From NCBI GenBank assembly GCA_964449375.1, contig CAYVAS010000004.1, positions 1-64,000 of the forward strand: 64,000 nt of DNA. The letters run 5' to 3'. Both the position numbers and the translations under genes were made by a program. Below the pieces are notes generated by a model, which ran no database searches, had not been told where the DNA came from, and worked only from the letters and a program-made list of their open reading frames with translations. Origin of the DNA: JAFDWI01 sp964449375. GTDB taxonomy: Bacteria > Actinomycetota > Acidimicrobiia > Acidimicrobiales > Iamiaceae. Of this stretch, positions 32,971-40,830 are shown piece after piece (the first letter of the stretch is position 1; each line of letters begins with the position of its first letter).

Positions 32971-34340
32971 CCCTGTGGGAGCCGGGCGACCCCCGCATCG
33001 AGGAACCCGCCGCGGCCGCATCCGACGGTGAGCCCACCCTGAGCGTGGCCCAGCTCGCCGAGCGCATCGGCCGGACCCTGCGCGGCGAGTTCGGCCGGGA
33101 GGTGTGGGTGCGGGGTGAGATCCGCTCGCTGCGCCGCCCCAATCGCAGCGGCCACCAGTACTTCGACCTGATCGAACCCGGAGCCGAACAGGGCGCCTAT
33201 CCCGAGGCGAAGGTGTCGGTCTGTCTGTTCCGCGGGTCACGCGCCCGGGTCCTCGAGCTGCTGGCGGACGCACCGGGCGCCGCGGCGCTCGACGACGGCG
33301 TGGAGGTGCGCATCAGGGGACGGGTCGACTGGTGGGCGGCGGGCGGGCAGCTCCGCCTGGTCATGTCCGAGATCGACCCGGTGTTCACCCTCGGCCAGCT
33401 CGACGCGCAACGCCGTGCCCTGCTCGCTCAGCTCTCCGCCGAAGGGCTGCTGGACGCCAACGCCCGCCTCGCCGTGCCGCCGGTGCCCCTGCGTATCGGG
33501 CTGGTCACCAGCGCGGGATCCGCCGCGCACGCCGACTTCGTCCACGAACTCGAGGTGAGCCGGTACCGCTTCGAGGTGGTGCTCGCCGACGCTCGGGTCC
33601 AGGGCGCGGACGCACCACGGACCCTGGTCGCGGCGATCGGCAAGCTCCAGGCGGCCGCGGTCGACGTGATCGCGGTGGTCCGCGGCGGCGGGTCCCGCAC
33701 CGACCTGGTGGCCTTCGACCACCCCGACGTGGCTCGGGCCATCGCCGGGGCCCGGGTGCCGGTGTTCACCGGCATCGGCCACGAGATCGACCGCAGCGTC
33801 GCCGACGAGGTCGCCCACTCCGCGTTCAAGACCCCCACCGCGGTGGCCGGGGCTCTCGTTGCGCGGGTCGCCGCTGCCGAGGCGCACCTCGAGGAGCTCG
33901 CGTCCCGGCTCGCCGGGTCCGTCGACCGCCGCCTGCACACCGCGCGCCTCGACCTGGCCGAACGGCTACGGCGGGTGGTCCGCGCCGCCCAGGTCGCCGA
34001 CACCCGGGCCACCACCGTCCTGCGCGGCGCCGAACGTCGACTGGTCACCGTCGCCCACCGGCGCCTGGGGGACGAGGCTCGCCGGTGGCAGCGTCACCGC
34101 GAGGATCTGGAGCAGCGCGCGCCCCGACAGCTCGCCCGTGCCGTCGAACGTCTCGACGTCGCCGAAGCCCGCCGGCAGGCGTCGGACCCGGCCCGGCTGC
34201 TGGCTCGGGGCTGGTCGGTGACCCGGACCGCTGAGGGAGACCTGGTGCGGAGCGCCGGCGATGTGACCGTCGGCGACACGCTGCACACCACCGTCGCCGA
34301 CGGCACCCTGACCAGTACCGTGACCCCGACGACCGACTAG
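32967..34340 (+). CDS. xseA: Exodeoxyribonuclease VII large subunit
   Basis: A 457-residue catalytic subunit of exonuclease VII. The OB-fold N-domain covers LSVAQLAERIGRTLRGEFGR to the GRVDWWAAGGQLRLVMSEI region (residues 25-135). The catalytic core contains VTSAGSAAHADFVHEL, VVRGGGSRTDLVAFD and FTGIGHEIDRSVADEVAH. A long coiled coil follows (residues 310-400) and the family end LLARGWSVTR is kept. It degrades single-stranded DNA to oligonucleotides with XseB. The GTG start overlaps the transporter stop. The xseB gene follows after seven bases. Confidence 0.96.
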   Translation: MTLWEPGDPRIEEPAAAASDGEPTLSVAQLAERIGRTLRGEFGREVWVRGEIRSLRRPNRSGHQYFDLIEPGAEQGAYPEAKVSVCLFRGSRARVLELLADAPGAAALDDGVEVRIRGRVDWWAAGGQLRLVMSEIDPVFTLGQLDAQRRALLAQLSAEGLLDANARLAVPPVPLRIGLVTSAGSAAHADFVHELEVSRYRFEVVLADARVQGADAPRTLVAAIGKLQAAAVDVIAVVRGGGSRTDLVAFDHPDVARAIAGARVPVFTGIGHEIDRSVADEVAHSAFKTPTAVAGALVARVAAAEAHLEELASRLAGSVDRRLHTARLDLAERLRRVVRAAQVADTRATTVLRGAERRLVTVAHRRLGDEARRWQRHREDLEQRAPRQLARAVERLDVAEARRQASDPARLLARGWSVTRTAEGDLVRSAGDVTVGDTLHTTVADGTLTSTVTPTTD

Positions 34341-34347
34341 GAGATCC

Positions 34348-34644
34348 ATGTCCGAACTCGACGCCGACACCAGCGGCGGTCCCGACACCGCCGCCGACCC
34401 AGAGGCTCCGGCGTCCTCCTACGCCGAGGCCACCGCCGAGATCGACGCGATCCTCACCGAACTCGAACGCGACGACCTCGACGTTGACCTGCTCGCCGCC
34501 AAGGTCCGGCGGGCTGCGGAACTGCTGGTGTGGTGTCGGGGTCGGATCCGGTTGGCCAGCGACGACGTGGACGCCGCGGTGGCGGCGCTCGAAGATGCCG
34601 GAGGTCCCGACGCGGGCAGCGGCGACGCCGACGAGCCGTTCTGA
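34348..34644 (+). CDS. xseB: Exodeoxyribonuclease VII small subunit
   Basis: A 98-residue partner of XseA. The conserved helical hairpin runs from YAEATAEIDAILTELERDDLD to LLVWCRGRIRLASDDVDAAV. The acidic N- and C-terminal tails are variable in the family. AGGAGA lies five bases before the ATG. Several small subunits bind the XseA coiled coil. The short distance to xseA indicates co-transcription. Confidence 0.95.
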   Translation: MSELDADTSGGPDTAADPEAPASSYAEATAEIDAILTELERDDLDVDLLAAKVRRAAELLVWCRGRIRLASDDVDAAVAALEDAGGPDAGSGDADEPF

Positions 34645-34686
34645 ACCGGGCCTCCGTCGGGGCGAGCTGCCAGGAAAATCGGGGGT

Positions 34687-34703
34687 CACCCACTCGGTGG
34701 GTG
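34687..34703 (+). terminator. Hairpin between xseB and the small membrane protein gene
   Basis: CACCCAC-TCG-GTGGGTG is a perfect 7-bp stem with a 3-base loop, 43 bases after the xseB stop and 23 bases before the next ATG. It could end the xse transcript or shape the leader of the next operon. Confidence 0.45.
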
Positions 34704-34726
34704 GGGTGTGGGATCGTGGAGGGACG

Positions 34727-34936
34727 ATGCCCGGAGCCATCCTCTTCGCTGCAACCGCATCCGTGGGCTGGGGCGTCACCGCCCTGGCCGTCTACGCCCT
34801 GATCGGGATCCCGATCGTCTTCTGGGGGCTGGCGCGCACCGGCAAGCGCGGCCTGGCCTGGGTGCTGCTGCCGATCCTCTCCGGCATAACCACCGCCGGG
34901 CTGTGGCTGTACGCGAACCAACAGGTCCAACCGTGA
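34727..34936 (+). CDS. Small two-segment membrane protein
   Basis: A 69-residue protein with two hydrophobic stretches (about residues 5-34 and 43-63) joined by the basic turn ARTGKRG. No family is recognised. GGAGGG lies five bases before the ATG, one of the better ribosome binding sites in the window. The stop overlaps the GTG of the degenerate ABC ATPase as GTGA, so it is the first gene of a three-gene unit. A role as a small subunit of that membrane complex is an inference from position only. Confidence 0.7.
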   Translation: MPGAILFAATASVGWGVTALAVYALIGIPIVFWGLARTGKRGLAWVLLPILSGITTAGLWLYANQQVQP

Positions 34937-35895
34937 CCACGGCCCGCACCGGCGGTCCGGTCACCGCGCAGATCCGTCTGCCCGACCAGTCCGCGGTGCG
35001 CCTCGAAGGCGTGACGGTCCGCCGCGGGACCCGACGGATCCTCGACGAACTCGACCTGGCTGTCGAACGCAACCTCTGCTTCGGGATCGCCGGGAACTCC
35101 TCCGAGGCCCTCGCGGCGATCGCGGATCTGATCGCCACGGCCCGCGCCCCGCACGCCGGCACGGTGCGGGTGCTGGGCTTCGACGCCGCGACCGAAGCCG
35201 ACGAGATCCGACGACGTCTCGGCTACCTGCCCCACCCCCACAACGTGCCTGCGCACCTGCGGGTCGCCGAATACCTGTCGCTGCAGGCCGCCGCGCTGGG
35301 CGTGCCCCGGGGCCAGTGGGACGCCACGATCGACACGTTGCTGACCCTGGTGGGCATCGCCGGACGTCAGGACGCGTTCACCGACGAGCTGTCCGGTGGG
35401 GCGCGCCAGCTCCTGGGGGTCGCCGGGGCGCTGGTGAACGACCCGGGCATCGTGGTGCTGCACGAGCCCACCACGGGCCTGGACCCCCGGGCCTCCAGTC
35501 GCCTGTGGAACATGCTGCACCGGCTGACCGACGTGTCCCGCACGATCGTGGTGTGCAGCCGACAGCTCTCGGAACTGTCCGCCGGGTGCACCCGGATCGC
35601 GGTGATCGACGACGGGAGGGTCGTCGACGAAGGCCCACCCACCGACGTGGTCGGTCGCCTGGGCGGTGCCCGTCGGATCCGCGCCCGGCTGGCCAACGGG
35701 GCGGTGCGGACCCACACCGTGCCCGACGCGGCCGCCCAGGCCGCGTTGCTCAAGAAGTTGGTCGAGGCCGATCTGGGCCTGATCGAGTTCGCCGAGGTCG
35801 CCCCCGAACTCGACGACCTGCACCTGCAGCCCGGCACCGCGCGCCCCGACCAGGACGTGACCCGCTCGACCGGCCCAGGGCGGGGCGACCGGTGA
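34933..35895 (+). CDS. Degenerate ABC-type ATPase lacking Walker A lysine
   Basis: A 320-residue protein with the outline of an ABC-2-type ATPase but eroded nucleotide motifs. Walker A is GIAGNSSEA (from residue 51), with no GKS/T and no lysine. The Q-loop glutamine is replaced in GYLPHPHN. Walker B is IVVLHEPTTGLDP, with His177 for Asp but the catalytic Glu178 kept. The H-loop histidine is replaced by Arg210 (CSRQLSEL). The signature DELSGGARQL and the D-loop are intact. It therefore probably cannot bind ATP normally, yet the frame is open and well kept. It is coupled by GTGA both to the upstream small membrane protein and to the downstream permease. Confidence 0.82.
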   Translation: MTTARTGGPVTAQIRLPDQSAVRLEGVTVRRGTRRILDELDLAVERNLCFGIAGNSSEALAAIADLIATARAPHAGTVRVLGFDAATEADEIRRRLGYLPHPHNVPAHLRVAEYLSLQAAALGVPRGQWDATIDTLLTLVGIAGRQDAFTDELSGGARQLLGVAGALVNDPGIVVLHEPTTGLDPRASSRLWNMLHRLTDVSRTIVVCSRQLSELSAGCTRIAVIDDGRVVDEGPPTDVVGRLGGARRIRARLANGAVRTHTVPDAAAQAALLKKLVEADLGLIEFAEVAPELDDLHLQPGTARPDQDVTRSTGPGRGDR

Positions 35896-36767
35896 CCACC
35901 GACAAGCACCCGGGCGCCGTGGTGGGCAATCCGGTCCGTCGCGACCTGCTGCTACGCGCCCTGCGTTCGAACGTCAACGCGTCGATCCTCGTCGGCTGGA
36001 CGGCGCTGATCGCCGCGGTCGGGGCGATCGTCCTGGTCGACCGGGTCGGACTCTCCCAGGCGTTCGCCGCCTCCGAGGCCGACCCCGAGGTCGTGGGCCG
36101 TGCCCTGGGTCAGTGGTGGGTGGTGTCCGTCACCGTGGCGATGGGCGTCTTCGCGCCGGTGAGCACGGTCGTGGCCTGCGCCGGTCCCGGCGAGCGCCGC
36201 CGTCTCGAGGGCTGGTCGGGGACCCTGGTGAGGCCGGGCCGGATCGTCACCGGAATCTGGGCCCAGCAGCTCGCGCTCGTCGCGCTGGCGCTGGTGCTTG
36301 CGCTCCCCGTGGCGGGCTTCGCGCTGGCCCTGGGCGGCACGACCCCGGCGCAGCTCGGCATCGGCCTCGCCGGCGCCGCGGTGGTCGGAGCGACCTCCAG
36401 CGCGCTCGCACTCGGCCTGGCGTGCCGGTCCTCACGGGTGCTCCGGCCCCTGACCGCCACTCTGGCCGTGATGCTCGCCGTCCACGCGGTGCCCGTGGCG
36501 ATCCACCAGTCCACCGGCGACACGGTCCCCGACCCGGTCCTCGCGGTCGTACCCGTCGTCGCGGTCGCCGACGCCGCCGCTCCCCACGGTCCCGACGCGC
36601 CCGGGGCGACCGCGGCGGAGGCCCCGCTGGAGCGTCTGCGCGGGCACGTGCGACCGAGCACCTCGTCGTTGTCCCCCTGGGCGTGGGCCGCGCTTGGCGC
36701 CGGCGGGGTGACGCTGGTGTTCCTGGGCGTCGCCCGGATCCGACTCGCCCGTCCGCCCCGTCGCTGA
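35892..36767 (+). CDS. ABC-2-like membrane protein
   Basis: A 291-residue membrane protein with about six hydrophobic segments. The N-terminus NPVRRDLLLRALRSNVNASI is an amphipathic lead-in of ABC-2 permeases. AQQLALVALALVLALPVAGFALALGG and TSSALALGLACRSSRVLRP are central segments. An Ala/Pro/Asp-rich loop precedes the last segment. It is the natural partner of the degenerate ATPase, with which it overlaps by GTGA. Substrate unknown. If the ATPase is inactive, the complex may be a regulator or may borrow another ATPase. Confidence 0.75.
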   Translation: MTTDKHPGAVVGNPVRRDLLLRALRSNVNASILVGWTALIAAVGAIVLVDRVGLSQAFAASEADPEVVGRALGQWWVVSVTVAMGVFAPVSTVVACAGPGERRRLEGWSGTLVRPGRIVTGIWAQQLALVALALVLALPVAGFALALGGTTPAQLGIGLAGAAVVGATSSALALGLACRSSRVLRPLTATLAVMLAVHAVPVAIHQSTGDTVPDPVLAVVPVVAVADAAAPHGPDAPGATAAEAPLERLRGHVRPSTSSLSPWAWAALGAGGVTLVFLGVARIRLARPPRR

Positions 36768-36787
36768 CCTGGGTGGCGGAGCAACCG

Positions 36788-37225
36788 CTAGCGGCCCGTG
36801 TGACCGAACCCGCCCGTGCCCCGTTCGGTCTCGTCCAGGCCCGTGACCTCCACGAAGGAGCACCAGGCGACCTGCTGGATCACCAGCTGGGCGATCCGGT
36901 CCCCCCGGCGCACGCGGTACTCGGTGGACGGATCGGTGTTGATGAGCAGGACCCGGATCTCGTCGCGGTAGCCCGAGTCGATGAGCCCGGGGGTGTTCAG
37001 ACAGGTGACGCCGTGCCGGGCCGCCAAGCCGCTGCGAGGTTGGACGAAGCCCGCCCATCCTTCGGGGATCGCCACCGCAATCCCCGTGCCCACCGTGCCC
37101 CGGCCCCCACCTGGCGCCAGCACCAGATCCTCGGTGGCGTGCAGGTCGGCGCCGGCGTCGCCGGGCCGGGCGTAGGAGGGAACGGCGATGGTGGGGTCGA
37201 CACGGAGAACGGGAACCTCGAGCAC
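36788..37225 (-). CDS. dut: Deoxyuridine 5'-triphosphate nucleotidohydrolase
   Basis: A 145-residue trimeric dUTPase that hydrolyses dUTP to dUMP and keeps uracil out of DNA. All five motifs are present: PGDAGADL (motif 1), PRSGLA (2), GLIDSGYRDE (3, with Asp where Gly is usual before Glu), RGDRIAQL (4) and RGTGGFGHTG (5, the P-loop-like arm). Full length. The GTG at 37225 is chosen because TAGCCT lies seven bases upstream, and the longer frame to 37336 runs into the sigma gene. It lies downstream of the sigma factor gene with a gap of only 10 bases but appears to have its own promoter. Confidence 0.95.
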   Translation of the reverse strand: MLEVPVLRVDPTIAVPSYARPGDAGADLHATEDLVLAPGGGRGTVGTGIAVAIPEGWAGFVQPRSGLAARHGVTCLNTPGLIDSGYRDEIRVLLINTDPSTEYRVRRGDRIAQLVIQQVAWCSFVEVTGLDETERGTGGFGHTGR

Positions 37226-37232
37226 CGCCAGG

Positions 37233-37238
37233 AGGCTA
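37233..37238 (-). promoter_or_regulatory. -10 hexamer TAGCCT of dut, overlapping the sigma-factor stop codon
   Basis: On the minus strand TAGCCT ends seven bases before the dut GTG. Its first three bases are the TAG stop codon of the sigma factor gene. Confidence 0.45.
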
Positions 37239-37988
37239 CCGGTCGACCTCGAGCCGCTCACGGAGTCGGGCCAGGCTGCGGCGCAGCAGCCGCGACACGT
37301 GCATCTGGGACACCCCGAGGCGGGCCGCGATCGCATCCTGGCTGAGGCCCTGGACGTAGTAGAGCTGCACGATCAGACGACACCGCGGTTCCAGCTCCGC
37401 GAGCAGCCCCTCGACCTCGAGACGATCATCGACCCGCCCGAACATCGGATCGACCTCCGACAGCGCCGCCTGGCCCGGTCGGTGCGCCTCGGAGTCGTCC
37501 AGGCGGCGGGTCCGGTGGCCGACACCAGCCTCGATGGCCTCGACGATCTCCTCCTCTGCGGCTCCCACGGCCCGGGCCAGCTCCGGGATCGTGGGGCTGC
37601 GCCCGAGCCGGGACGACAGCCGCTCCACGGCCGCGTTCACCGCCCGGTGCCGTTCCTGGACCGACCGGGGTACCCGAAGTTCCCAGGTCCGGTCCCGGAA
37701 ATGGTGCTTGATCTCGCCCACGATGGTGGGCGCCGCAAAGGCCTCGAAGGGGACCCCGCGAGCCGGGTCGAAGCGGTCGACCGCCTGGATGAGGCCGATG
37801 GAGGCGACCTGGTAGAGGTCCTCGAAGGGCACGCCCCGACGGGCGAAGCGCCGGGCGATCCGTCGGGCGAGGGGCAGATGGCGTCGCACCAGCCGGTCGC
37901 GCAGGTCCGGGCTGCGGCTGCGCCGGAAATCCACGAAGCGGGCCCGCCGTTCGTGTCGCCTCCCCGTGGAGACAAGCTGTGTGTGCAT
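37236..37988 (-). CDS. RNA polymerase sigma factor, SigB/SigF type
   Basis: A 250-residue group 3 sigma factor. Region 2 covers LVRRHLPLARRIARRFARRG through FEDLYQVASIGLIQAVDRFD and FEAFAAPTIVGEIKHHFRD (residues 36-102). Region 3 covers VPRSVQERHRAVNAAV and onward. Region 4 contains LYYVQGLSQDAIAARLGVSQ and MHVSRLLRRSLARLRERL. This is the SigB/F/G family of stress and development sigma factors, normally held by an RsbW-like anti-sigma. I prefer the ATG at 37988, about eight bases after AGGAAGGG; a GTG at 37994 is also possible. The partner gene lies 36 bases upstream on the same strand. Confidence 0.93.
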   Translation of the reverse strand: MHTQLVSTGRRHERRARFVDFRRSRSPDLRDRLVRRHLPLARRIARRFARRGVPFEDLYQVASIGLIQAVDRFDPARGVPFEAFAAPTIVGEIKHHFRDRTWELRVPRSVQERHRAVNAAVERLSSRLGRSPTIPELARAVGAAEEEIVEAIEAGVGHRTRRLDDSEAHRPGQAALSEVDPMFGRVDDRLEVEGLLAELEPRCRLIVQLYYVQGLSQDAIAARLGVSQMHVSRLLRRSLARLRERLEVDR

Positions 37989-38024
37989 GTCCACTTCCCT
38001 TCCTCGCAGATGGCAGGCGACTCG

Positions 38025-38456
38025 TCAGTCCACGGCCGCCCCGGTGGATGCTTCCTCTCCGAACCGCACCGTCACCGTGACCGGTGCATCCTCCCGAATC
38101 GCGTACGACGTCGTCGTCGCCGCGAAGATCCGGTCCGACTCGTCACGGTCGACGGGGTCGTGGCCCGCCTCGGCGCCGGGAGTGGCCGACTCGGTGTCGC
38201 CGGCGAATCCCAACGCCAGGGTGAGCGACCTGGCCCCGACGGTGAACCGGGCCGCCAGGCGCCCCATGTCCGCGCCGCGGGCGGCATCCGAGGCGCCGAG
38301 CAGCAGCCGGAGCGCCTCGCTCACGGCGATCTGGACGTCGATGATCCGGTCGTGGTCGAACTCGCACTGCGCGGCCAGTTGCACCGCTGCCAGTCGGACC
38401 GTGGGGCCCGCCTGGGTCGTGGCCGGGACCTGCATCAGGATGTGATCGGCCCTCAT
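38025..38456 (-). CDS. RsbW-like (HATPase) anti-sigma-type protein with degenerate N-box
   Basis: A 143-residue protein resembling anti-sigma kinases. The segment VRLAAVQLAAQCEFDHDRIIDVQIAVSEAL (residues 20-49, read as two parts around CEF) matches the first helices of RsbW/SpoIIAB. The N-box should read E-A-x-x-N, but here E47-A48 is followed by Leu51, and no clear D-x-G-x-G box follows. The ATP site is therefore probably lost and the protein may bind its sigma factor without kinase activity. The ATG at 38456 is chosen, and the frame continues to 38525. It is directly upstream of the sigma gene, supporting the assignment. Confidence 0.7.
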   Translation of the reverse strand: MRADHILMQVPATTQAGPTVRLAAVQLAAQCEFDHDRIIDVQIAVSEALRLLLGASDAARGADMGRLAARFTVGARSLTLALGFAGDTESATPGAEAGHDPVDRDESDRIFAATTTSYAIREDAPVTVTVRFGEEASTGAAVD

Positions 38457-38515
38457 GTGCGCCTTGTGACCCCGAATCGACCGGATGAAGCGGGAGAGAA
38501 AACCTCTCGCTCCGT

Positions 38516-38544
38516 ATTTGACCACTCCGATCCGAAAGAATCAA
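38516..38544 (-). promoter_or_regulatory. Possible promoter of the anti-sigma/sigma operon
   Basis: On the minus strand TTGATT (38544-38539) and TCAAAT (38521-38516) are 17 bases apart. The -35 overlaps the stop of the TetR gene. A SigB/F-type GGTTT...GGGTAT promoter was sought and not found. Confidence 0.35.
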
Positions 38545-39245
38545 GGGGTGCGATGGATTTTCGGATCCTCGGGTCGATCCGCGGCTCCGGGCCGCCACGC
38601 GGCCGGGTCGGTGATCTGCGCGGCGACGCTTTCGAGCCCGCCCCACAGCAGCCGGGTCAGGTCGTCGACGAGCTCGTCGCGGGGTGCCGCGGGCCGGGCC
38701 ACCCAGTCGTCGCCGGCCAGGTGCACCATGCCGACGATCCCATAGGACCACGGCCGGGCCGGCGCGGTGTCCAGTCCCGCCGCCCGGAACGCCTCCACCA
38801 GCGTGCGGGCGATCACCGCCGCCAGCCGGTCGACCAGACTCGACAGCGCCGCGCCCCGCGGCGGGATGCGCGAGGTCAAGAAGCGGTACAGGCTCGGGTC
38901 CTCCTCGATCGTCTCCACGTACGCGCCGATCGAACGTCGCAGCATCTCCATCGGGTCGGACTCGTGCTCCAGGATCTCGGCGAGCTGCTCGGCCAACTCG
39001 CCGACGAAGCGTTCGGCGAGGGCCTCCACGAGGCCTTCGCGGTCGCCGAAGTGCCGGTAGAGGATCGGCTTGGACACGCCCGCGGCCTGGGCGATGGCCT
39101 CCATCGAAGCGCCCGGCCCCTCGTCACTGATCACCGCGATCGCCGCGTCCAGAAAGCTCTCGCGGCGCGCCGCGCGTTCCCGGGCTCGGTCGATCGGGGT
39201 CCGCTCCGAGGACCGTCCCCCGCCCCGGCGCGCTCGGGCGTTCAT
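38541..39245 (-). CDS. TetR family transcriptional regulator
   Basis: A 234-residue regulator. The helix-turn-helix domain covers ARRESFLDAAIAVISDEGPG and MEAIAQAAGVSKPILYRHFG (about residues 28-75), with recognition helix VSKPILYRHF. The C-terminal domain is a TetR ligand-binding bundle with conserved RSIGAYVETIEEDPSLYRFL. It is the last gene of the operon 41631-38541 (enoyl-CoA hydratase, SDR, RNA methyltransferase), so it probably controls it, with an acyl-CoA as a reasonable ligand. The ATG overlaps the methyltransferase stop as ATGA. A perfect palindrome in front of the operon (41667-41681) is its likely operator. Confidence 0.9.
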   Translation of the reverse strand: MNARARRGGGRSSERTPIDRARERAARRESFLDAAIAVISDEGPGASMEAIAQAAGVSKPILYRHFGDREGLVEALAERFVGELAEQLAEILEHESDPMEMLRRSIGAYVETIEEDPSLYRFLTSRIPPRGAALSSLVDRLAAVIARTLVEAFRAAGLDTAPARPWSYGIVGMVHLAGDDWVARPAAPRDELVDDLTRLLWGGLESVAAQITDPAAWRPGAADRPEDPKIHRTP

Positions 39246-39937
39246 CGGTCCCCCCGGCTCGGACTGGTCACCGGGTCGGCGTGACGCAGCGCCCAGGCGT
39301 ACATGGCGATCCCCGAGGCCACCCCCGCGTTCAGCGAGCGGGTCGACCCGTACATGGTGATCGAGCACACCTTGGAGGCGACCCGACGCGCCGCCGCGGA
39401 GAGCCCGGGGCCCTCCTGGCCGAACACCAGCGCGCAGGCCGCGGGCAGGGCCACGCCCTCCAGGGGGACCGACCCGGGCAGGTTGTCGATGCCGATCACC
39501 TCGAGCGCGGCCTCATTTGCCCAGGCTGCGAAGTCCTCGGCGTCGGCGTGGTGGTGCACGTGCAGGTAGCGGTCGGTGACCATCGCGCCGCGGCGGTTCC
39601 AGCGACGCCGCCCGATGATGTGCACCCCGGCGGCGTTGAAGGCGTTGGCGTTGCGGACCACGGTGCCGATGTTGAGGTCGCTGGTCCAGTTCTCGATCGC
39701 GACGTGGAAGGGGTGCCGGCGGGCGTCCAGGTCGGCGACGATCGCGTCGAGACGCCAGTACCGGTAGGCATCGACGACGTTGCGGCGGTCACCGGCGGCC
39801 AGCAGGTCCGGGTCGAGGTGGTCACCGGTGGGCCACGGTCGGGGGTGCGGTCCCACGCCGACCTGGTCGAGCCGATCCGGGCCGGGACGGTCCGACGGTC
39901 GCGGGGCGGTGCGCTCGGCCGGGGGCTGGCCGCTCAC
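39242..39937 (-). CDS. SpoU/TrmH-family RNA 2'-O-methyltransferase
   Basis: A 231-residue SPOUT methyltransferase. After a Pro-rich N-terminal region, motif 1 is NIGTVVRNANAFNAAGVHII, motif 2 is CALVFGQEGPGLS and motif 3 is ITMYGSTRSLNAGVASGIAMY, forming the trefoil-knot SAM site. It would methylate a ribose in tRNA or rRNA. The YWRLDAIVADLDARRHPFHV segment before the SPOUT domain is conserved in an actinobacterial subgroup. Its place inside a fatty-acid-type operon, overlapping the SDR gene by GTGA and the TetR gene by ATGA, is functionally unexplained. Confidence 0.9.
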   Translation of the reverse strand: MSGQPPAERTAPRPSDRPGPDRLDQVGVGPHPRPWPTGDHLDPDLLAAGDRRNVVDAYRYWRLDAIVADLDARRHPFHVAIENWTSDLNIGTVVRNANAFNAAGVHIIGRRRWNRRGAMVTDRYLHVHHHADAEDFAAWANEAALEVIGIDNLPGSVPLEGVALPAACALVFGQEGPGLSAAARRVASKVCSITMYGSTRSLNAGVASGIAMYAWALRHADPVTSPSRGDR

Positions 39938-40827
39938 GGTGCGGCCGCCGCGTCGAAGGGGCCGAGCCCGAGCTGGGTGCGGACCGGAACGACCGGGGGC
40001 TGCACCACGCTGCGGCGCTGCCAGTTGGCGCCGTCCACCACCAGGGTGTTGCCGGAGATGAACCGGGCCCACGGTGAGGCCAGGAACGTGGCCGCCCACC
40101 CCAGCTCCCGGCGGGCCCCCTGACGCATCGCCGGTTGCCGGTCGTCGGTGCCCGGGGCACGCTCGAGGTTCCGGCTGATGGATCCGGGCAGGTCGTCGTG
40201 GGGGAACAGGCCGGGCACCAGGCCGTTGACCTGGATCCCGTGGGGACCCCATTCGACCGCGAGGGTCTCGGTGAGGTTCTTCACCCCGGCCTTGGCTGCT
40301 GCGGAGTGCGCGAAGCCCGGCCCGCCGGTCCAGGCGTAGGACGCGCCGACGTTGACGATCGACCCGGGGGTGCCCCGGGCCAGGTGCCGGCGGGCGAAGG
40401 CGCGGCTGCACAGGTAGGTGCCGGTCAGGGTGATGTCGACCACGGTCCGCCAGGCGTTGGGGCTCATCTCCTCGGCGGGGACCGGAAAGTTCGCCGCCGC
40501 GTTGTTGATCAGCACCGCGGGCAGATCAAAGGCGTCGGTCGCGGCGTCGAAGGCGGCGTCGACGGCGTCGGCGTCGCGGATGTCACAGACCACGGCGATG
40601 CCCGACACGCCGAGCTCGTCGAAGGTCGCCCGGGCGGCGGCCAGATGCTCCTCGGAACGACTGGCCACCACCAGGTTGGCGCCGAGGCGACCGAACTCGG
40701 TGGCGATGGCCCGGCCCAGCCCGGTGCCCCCGCCAGTGACCAGCACGGTGGTACCGGCGAAGGTGTCCGGAGCCAGGGCGGTGGAGCCCTCGGGAGGTGG
40801 CGGCGGCAGACCGATCGGTTCGGGCAC
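39934..40827 (-). CDS. SDR oxidoreductase, 2,4-dienoyl-CoA reductase-like
   Basis: A 297-residue Rossmann enzyme. The NADP site is TGGGTGLGRA (residues 31-40) with INNAAANFPVPAEE later. The classical YxxxK is absent. Instead Tyr164 lies in GASYAWTGG and Lys179 in SAAAKAGV, a spacing of 15 residues as in mitochondrial and peroxisomal 2,4-dienoyl-CoA reductases, and TLAVEWGPHGIQVN follows as in that group. It should reduce a conjugated double bond in an unsaturated acyl-CoA. The start is GTG at 40827, one codon-length gap after the hydratase gene. It overlaps the RNA methyltransferase by GTGA. Confidence 0.87.
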   Translation of the reverse strand: MPEPIGLPPPPPEGSTALAPDTFAGTTVLVTGGGTGLGRAIATEFGRLGANLVVASRSEEHLAAARATFDELGVSGIAVVCDIRDADAVDAAFDAATDAFDLPAVLINNAAANFPVPAEEMSPNAWRTVVDITLTGTYLCSRAFARRHLARGTPGSIVNVGASYAWTGGPGFAHSAAAKAGVKNLTETLAVEWGPHGIQVNGLVPGLFPHDDLPGSISRNLERAPGTDDRQPAMRQGARRELGWAATFLASPWARFISGNTLVVDGANWQRRSVVQPPVVPVRTQLGLGPFDAAAAP

Positions 40828-40830
40828 AGG

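Noticed and set aside
38457..38540. A SigB/F-type autoregulatory promoter before the anti-sigma gene
   Set aside because: A GGTTT is present but the nearest GGGT is about 27 bases away instead of about 15, so the spacing is wrong.
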